Source: Arthrobacter sp. zg-Y1110 (GTDB taxonomy: Bacteria; Actinomycetota; Actinomycetes; Actinomycetales; Micrococcaceae). Taken from it: DNA of 64,000 nucleotides. The notes beneath the pieces were generated by a model. That model was not told where the DNA came from and did no database searches. It saw only the letters and a program-made list of their open reading frames with translations. This document shows, piece after piece, positions 55,790-64,000 of this stretch. The translations under genes were made by a program, and so were the position numbers. Location: assembly GCF_025244865.1 (NCBI RefSeq), contig NZ_CP104272.1:1240001-1304000 (forward strand). The letters run 5' to 3'. Positions within the stretch are counted from its first letter, which is position 1, and the number at the start of each line of letters is the position of its first letter.

Positions 55790-58051
55790 ATGCCTGAAAC
55801 ACCTTCAGCTTCTAACGAGCTGGAACACGAGCGTCAGTACGTCGCCGGACTGTACTCACGCCTCGATGAGCTGCGTGAGGAAAAGCGGGAACAGCTGGCC
55901 GCAATCCGGCGCAGCCACGCCTCGGGTTCGCACCAGAACCGTTCCGAGCGGGACGCCTTTGCCACCATGTACGAGGACCGCCTCGCGCAGCTGAACGCCG
56001 TCGACGACCGGCTCGTTTTCGGCCGTCTGGACCTCGACGACGGCGAAGAACGCTACATCGGCCGCATCGGCCTTTCGACGGCGGAGCTGCAGCGACTGAT
56101 GGTCGATTGGCGCGCCCCCGAAGCCGGTACGTTCTACCAGGCCACCGCTTTCGAGCGCCAGGGCGTACGACGCCGCCGGCACCTGATCCTGAAGGGCCGC
56201 GACGTGCAGGCCATCGAGGATGACGTGCTGGACTACTCCATGCTGGAAGAAGGCGAAGCCCTCCAGGGTGAAGGTGCGCTGCTCGCGGCGCTGAACTCCA
56301 AGCGGACCGGGCAGATGTCCGACATCGTCGGCACCATCCAGGCCGAACAGGACCGCATCATCCGGGCTCCGCTTTCCGGCACCCTGGTGGTCCAGGGCGG
56401 TCCCGGTACCGGCAAGACCGCCGTGGCGCTGCACCGCGCAGCGTACCTGCTCTACACCCACCGGGAACGGCTGAAGTCCGCCGGCGTGCTGCTGGTGGGG
56501 CCGTCCAATGCCTTCATCCGGTACATCGAACGGGTGCTGCCTTCCCTGGGCGAGACCGGCGTCGTGATGTCCAGCCTGGGCCAGTTGATGCCCGGCATCA
56601 CCGCAGCGCATGAAGAGGACCCCACCACGGCCGAGGTAAAGGGACGGCTGTACATGGCCGACGTCGTCGCGCGTGCGGTCGCCAACCGGCAGCGGCTGCC
56701 CGCCGGTCCGCGGAAGCTGAACGTCGAAGGCACCATCCTGACCCTGACCCCCAAGCAGGTGCAGCGCGCCCGTGACAAGGCCCGCGCCACCGGCAAGCCG
56801 CACAACGAAGCCCGCGTCACCTTCGTGAAGATCCTGCTGCGCGAACTTACCGAGCAGTTGACCGAACAGCTTGAGGAATCGGCCGGAGCCGGGAACAGCA
56901 CCGACAGGGCCTACCTCGCGGAGGACGTCCGCAGTGCCCGCGACGTGCGCGTGGCACTGAACCTGTGCTGGATGCCGCTGACCCCGGAAAAACTCATCAC
57001 CGAGCTGTTCAGCAAGCCCGGACACCTGGAAGCGGCTGCCCCGGACCTCTCCGACGCGGAACTGGACCTGCTGCGCCGCAGCCCCGAGGCACCGTGGACC
57101 GAATCCGACGTGCCGCTGCTGGACGAAGCCGCCGAGCTCCTCGGCGAGCTTGACGCCTCCGCCGGCCGCGAGAACGCACTCCGTGAGGAACAGCGCAAGC
57201 GCGACCTCGCCAATGCCGAAAGCGCCATTGCCAATACGGAGGGCTTCCTCGAGGACTCCGGCGCCCACGGCATCCTCTCCGCGGAAGACCTGGCAGACCA
57301 CAACGCGGTGGGGGAGCAGCGCCTGACCGCTGCCGACCGTGCCGCCGTCGACCGCACCTGGGCCTTCGGGCACATCGTGGTTGATGAAGCGCAGGAGCTG
57401 TCCGCCATGCAGTGGCGGCTGCTGATGCGCCGCTGCCCGCTGAAGTCCTTCACCGTGGTGGGCGACATTGCCCAGACCAGCTCGGCTGCCGGGGCAACGT
57501 CCTGGCAGGCGGCACTGGATCCGTTCGTGGGGGAGCGGTGGACGCTCGAAGAGCTCACCGTGAATTACCGCACCCCGGCGCAGATCGCGGAGGCCGCGGT
57601 GCGCATGGCCAACGCTGCCGGCCTCGTGGTCTCCGCCCCGAAGGCCGTGCGCGAAGGGCGCTGGGCTCCGTTCATTGACGAGGTGCCCGAAGACGGCCTG
57701 ATCCAGCGCCTGCTGGAGACCCTGCCCGAGGACCTGGACGCGCTCGACGGCGGCCTGCTCGCCGTTATCGCCGAGGACCACCGGCTCGCCGCGGTCCGCC
57801 GCGCGCTTTCCGGGGTGTACGGAGCCCGCGTGGGATCCGGCGCCGGCGGCCTGGAGCAGGACATCGTGGTGACCTCGCCGCGGGAGGCGAAGGGCCTGGA
57901 ATTCGACGGCGTCGTCATCCTCGAACCGTCCGAACTGCTCACCGCAGCAGCCGGCAAGGTCGGCGACCTGTATGTAGCCATGACCCGCCCCACGCAGCGG
58001 CTGCGACTCATCGCTGCAAACGGGATCCCGGCAGGCATTCCCGAAGACTGA
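55790..58051 (+). CDS. HelD/HelR-like RNA polymerase-associated UvrD-type ATPase
   Basis: 753 residues, superfamily 1. The N-terminal coiled coil (about 10-75), the segment YIGRIGLS and the early VDWRAPEAGTFYQAT match actinobacterial HelD. Walker A GGPGTGKT is at 203-210; motif II is VVDEAQELSAMQWRLL; GDIAQTS, NYRTPAQI and the late TSPREAKGLEFDGVV / YVAMTRPTQRL motifs complete the motor. HelD proteins remove RNA polymerase from stalled or DNA-bound states, and HelR members protect against rifampicin. I see no clear rifamycin-associated element upstream; a TAAGAT at 55751-55756 is a possible -10. A general DNA helicase is less likely given the N-terminal motifs. Confidence 0.82.
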   Translation: MPETPSASNELEHERQYVAGLYSRLDELREEKREQLAAIRRSHASGSHQNRSERDAFATMYEDRLAQLNAVDDRLVFGRLDLDDGEERYIGRIGLSTAELQRLMVDWRAPEAGTFYQATAFERQGVRRRRHLILKGRDVQAIEDDVLDYSMLEEGEALQGEGALLAALNSKRTGQMSDIVGTIQAEQDRIIRAPLSGTLVVQGGPGTGKTAVALHRAAYLLYTHRERLKSAGVLLVGPSNAFIRYIERVLPSLGETGVVMSSLGQLMPGITAAHEEDPTTAEVKGRLYMADVVARAVANRQRLPAGPRKLNVEGTILTLTPKQVQRARDKARATGKPHNEARVTFVKILLRELTEQLTEQLEESAGAGNSTDRAYLAEDVRSARDVRVALNLCWMPLTPEKLITELFSKPGHLEAAAPDLSDAELDLLRRSPEAPWTESDVPLLDEAAELLGELDASAGRENALREEQRKRDLANAESAIANTEGFLEDSGAHGILSAEDLADHNAVGEQRLTAADRAAVDRTWAFGHIVVDEAQELSAMQWRLLMRRCPLKSFTVVGDIAQTSSAAGATSWQAALDPFVGERWTLEELTVNYRTPAQIAEAAVRMANAAGLVVSAPKAVREGRWAPFIDEVPEDGLIQRLLETLPEDLDALDGGLLAVIAEDHRLAAVRRALSGVYGARVGSGAGGLEQDIVVTSPREAKGLEFDGVVILEPSELLTAAAGKVGDLYVAMTRPTQRLRLIAANGIPAGIPED

Positions 58052-58057
58052 TAATTT
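58052..58057 (+). promoter_or_regulatory. -10 hexamer of leaderless tyrS
   Basis: TAATTT starts 1 nt after the preceding stop codon; 7-nt spacer, GTG 58065. Confidence 0.55.
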
Positions 58058-58064
58058 AGAAGGC

Positions 58065-59390
58065 GTGTCAGACAATATCGTGAACCCCGAGGGCCTCGAC
58101 GCCCAGCAGAATGATTCCTCCTTCGCCAACATCTGGCAGGAACTCCAGTGGCGAGGCCTTGTGCACGTCTCCACCGATGAGGCGGAACTGGAAAAACTCC
58201 TTGCCGGGGGACCGATCACGTATTACTGCGGCTTCGACCCGACGGCACCGAGCCTGCACCTTGGCAACCTGGTGCAGTTGATCACCATGCGGCGCCTGCA
58301 GCTTGCCGGCCACCGGCCGCTGGCCCTGGTCGGCGGTTCCACCGGGCTGGTCGGAGATCCGCGCCCGACGGCGGAACGCACCATGAATACCAAGGAAACC
58401 GTTGGCGAGTGGGTCGGGTACCTGCAGGGACAGGTGCAGCGCTTCCTTAGCTTCGAGGGTGACAACGCCGCCCGCATGGTGAACAACCTGGACTGGACCG
58501 CTCCGATGAGCGCCATCGATTTCCTGCGCGACGTCGGCAAGCACTTCCGGGTGGGCACGATGATCAAGAAGGAAATCGTCTCCTCTCGCCTGAACTCCGA
58601 TGAAGGCATCAGCTACGCGGAGTTCAGCTACCAGGTCCTGCAGGGCATGGACTACCTCGAGCTCTTCCGCCAGTACAACTGCGTGCTCGAGACCGGCGGG
58701 TCCGACCAGTGGGGCAACCTCACCAGCGGCACCGAACTGGTACGCAAGGTAGAGGGCAAGACGGTCCACGCACTGGGCACCCCCCTGATCACCAACAGTG
58801 ACGGCACCAAGTTCGGCAAGAGCGAAGGCAATGCGGTCTGGCTGGACGGGAACATGACCAGCCCGTACGCCATGTACCAGTTCTGGCTCAACACCTCGGA
58901 TACCGACGTGGTTGACCGGCTCAAGGTCTTTACCTTCATGAGCAGGGCACGGATCGAAGAGCTGGCGCGTGCCGTGAAGGAAGCGCCGCACAAGCGGGAG
59001 GCACAGCGGGCCCTGGCCTACGACGTGACGTCACTGATTCACGGCACCGAGGCAACCGACAAGGCCATCGCTGCTTCGGCCGCACTGTTCGGGCAGGGTG
59101 ACCTGACCGAACTCGACGAAGCCACCTTGAAGGCCGCGACGGAACAGCTGCCGACTGCCGTGGTGTCCCCGGATTCACTGGGCATCATTGACCTGCTTGT
59201 TGCGTCGGAGCTTTCCAAGACCAAGTCCGAAGCACGCCGCACGGTGTCCGAGGGTGGTGCCTACGTGAACAACGTCAAGGTCGCTGACGCCGACGCCGTA
59301 GTGGACTCGAAGGACCTGCTCCACGGCCGGTACCTGGTACTCCGGCGCGGAAAGCGGACCCTTGCGAGCGTTGAGGTCTCCGCCGTATAG
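58065..59390 (+). CDS. tyrS: Tyrosine--tRNA ligase
   Basis: 441 residues, class I. The HIGH-type motif is PSLHLGNL with upstream YYCGFDPTA, and the KMSKS-type motif is KFGKSEG, the usual TyrRS variant. A C-terminal S4 RNA-binding domain spans about 370-435 (SELSKTKSEARRTVSEGGAYVNN). The first 25 residues are an acidic extension. No T-box leader exists; the gene is preceded by only 13 nt. Confidence 0.97.
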   Translation: MSDNIVNPEGLDAQQNDSSFANIWQELQWRGLVHVSTDEAELEKLLAGGPITYYCGFDPTAPSLHLGNLVQLITMRRLQLAGHRPLALVGGSTGLVGDPRPTAERTMNTKETVGEWVGYLQGQVQRFLSFEGDNAARMVNNLDWTAPMSAIDFLRDVGKHFRVGTMIKKEIVSSRLNSDEGISYAEFSYQVLQGMDYLELFRQYNCVLETGGSDQWGNLTSGTELVRKVEGKTVHALGTPLITNSDGTKFGKSEGNAVWLDGNMTSPYAMYQFWLNTSDTDVVDRLKVFTFMSRARIEELARAVKEAPHKREAQRALAYDVTSLIHGTEATDKAIAASAALFGQGDLTELDEATLKAATEQLPTAVVSPDSLGIIDLLVASELSKTKSEARRTVSEGGAYVNNVKVADADAVVDSKDLLHGRYLVLRRGKRTLASVEVSAV

Positions 59391-59412
59391 TTTTAATGCT
59401 TCCTTCGAGGGG

Positions 59413-59474
59413 CTTCCAGTGGGGGACTTCCAGTGGGGGACTTCCACAGGGGACACTCAGTGGGGACTTCCAGG
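59413..59474. repeat. Degenerate 14-bp tandem repeats after tyrS
   Basis: CTTCCAGTGGGGGA at 59413-59426 and 59427-59440, then decayed copies to 59474. No coding frame; between tyrS and the rRNA promoters. Confidence 0.8.
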
Positions 59475-59599
59475 GAAGCAAGGGGCCGCTTCGGCGAAAC
59501 CCCTGCAGGACTTGGGGCAGTCCTCGCCGGTCAAAGGCGAGGCTGCCGGCCCTGAATAAGGGGTGCGGAGGCTTGTGCGGCGGATCACTTCGATCCGGT

Positions 59600-59628
59600 T
59601 TGCAAGGACCGGAAGCGATGTGTAAAGT
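59600..59628 (+). promoter_or_regulatory. rRNA operon promoter P1
   Basis: TTGCAA (59600-59605), 17-nt spacer, TAAAGT (59623-59628). Confidence 0.6.
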
Positions 59629-59811
59629 TACATGAGTCGCCGCGGCCGGGACGCTGGAAAAGCGCCCGAGCATGGCGGCCAAACCCCAACAAAAAACAGA
59701 GTCCAACCAGTGCGCGCCCTTTGCAGGGCCGGTGGAAAAGACTCCGTTGGATGCTGGGTCCGGAACGGCGTAAAACGCTTCTCACGGGCTCCCGACAAGG
59801 GAAACCGCGAA

Positions 59812-59840
59812 TTGCAAATAACGCCGGAATGGAATAAGAT
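59812..59840 (+). promoter_or_regulatory. rRNA operon promoter P2
   Basis: TTGCAA (59812-59817), 17-nt spacer, TAAGAT (59835-59840), followed by an AT-rich stretch. The -35 is identical to that of P1. Confidence 0.7.
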
Positions 59841-59906
59841 ATAAAACATTGCAGCGAAGAAGAAAAGGAAAACATTGTTTTCCCGAGTATTTTCGGATTG
59901 CGTCTG

Positions 59907-60080
59907 TTGTTTGAGAACTCAATAGTGTGCCAAGTTTATTGATACCAATTTATTTTGATTGGTTGAACAGGCCGTTTCCGCCCACCCCGTGGGTATGGGA
60001 CGGTTTTTTTAGCCGGTTTCGAATTTAGTGCAGTGTCTGCAGCCAATTTTCCTTGGCTTCGGCACTGTGTCTGTAACACA
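59907..60080 (+). promoter_or_regulatory. rrn leader with NusA/boxC element and hairpins
   Basis: GAACTCAATAG at 59915-59925 equals the mycobacterial leader element known to bind NusA, preceded by TTGTTTGA. Then come a small ACCAAT/ATTGGT hairpin (59945-59963) and a terminator-like hairpin (59972-60003) with T7 at 60004-60010, ahead of 16S. The non-coding block 59391-60080 otherwise holds repeats and the two promoters. Confidence 0.7.

Positions 60081-64000
<3,920 letters not shown>

Noticed and set aside
55856..58219. 787-residue minus-strand open frame opposite the HelD-like gene
   Set aside because: No family motifs; the plus strand encodes a complete SF1 motor. The same applies to the 587-residue frame opposite hflX (15541-17304).

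Overview
The window is a GC-rich chromosomal segment of an actinobacterium, almost certainly an Arthrobacter-like member of the Micrococcaceae. Support comes from the 16S sequence, ClgR, DUF3046 next to recA, PriA-type HisA, a HelD-like protein and the many leaderless genes. It is core genome: I see no insertion sequence, prophage, CRISPR array or tRNA gene. Nearly all of it is dense coding sequence, ending in a ribosomal RNA operon that runs off the right edge.

Layout. 1-5.4 kb: end of RNase J, the FtsK DNA translocase, PgsA, a CinA C-terminal amidase and the ClgR regulator. 5.5-11.2 kb: a MarR regulator, DUF3046, recA (with an SOS box), recX and two adjacent secreted proteins sharing a lysozyme-like C-terminal domain. 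11.2-19.2 kb: miaB, miaA, dapF, an RsmC-like methyltransferase, hflX and a DinG-type Fe-S helicase. 19.3-21 kb: lexA, divergent from a LysM membrane protein that looks like the SOS cell-division inhibitor, with a cluster of LexA sites between them. 21-26.7 kb: hisC-hisB-hisH, an unlisted 52-residue membrane protein, priA, an SseB-like protein and an MFS transporter. 26.7-31.7 kb: a DUF1844 protein, the infC-rpmI-rplT translation operon (ATT start codon; L20 carries an extra C-terminal domain), an rRNA methyltransferase and a cation efflux protein. 31.6-39.1 kb: an MFS transporter, a Nudix hydrolase, an SOS-boxed radical SAM protein, an HExxH protein and pheST. 39.2-49.8 kb: a HAD hydrolase, a quinone oxidoreductase and the complete argCJBDFRGH cluster behind a tandem ARG box. 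49.9-59.4 kb: a PdxH-like oxidase, a DUF222/HNH endonuclease, an SRPBCC protein, a 3-methyladenine glycosylase, an aldo/keto reductase, apt, a HelD-like RNA polymerase motor and tyrS. 59.4-64 kb: rrn promoters and leader, 16S, a spacer without tRNAs, and the 5' part of 23S.

Three threads join the genes. First, DNA damage: recA, recX, lexA, the LysM protein and the radical SAM gene, three of these control regions carrying SOS boxes, plus glycosylase and helicase functions. Second, translation and RNA: RNase J, MiaA/MiaB, HflX, IF-3, L35, L20, PheRS, TyrRS and rRNA. Third, amino-acid synthesis: histidine, arginine and diaminopimelate.

About sixteen genes have a TANNNT -10 hexamer only 5-9 nt before the start codon, usually 6-7, so their mRNAs are probably leaderless. 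The most unusual single item is ribosomal protein L20 with a C-terminal sunset-like domain. I found no clearly new multi-gene system.
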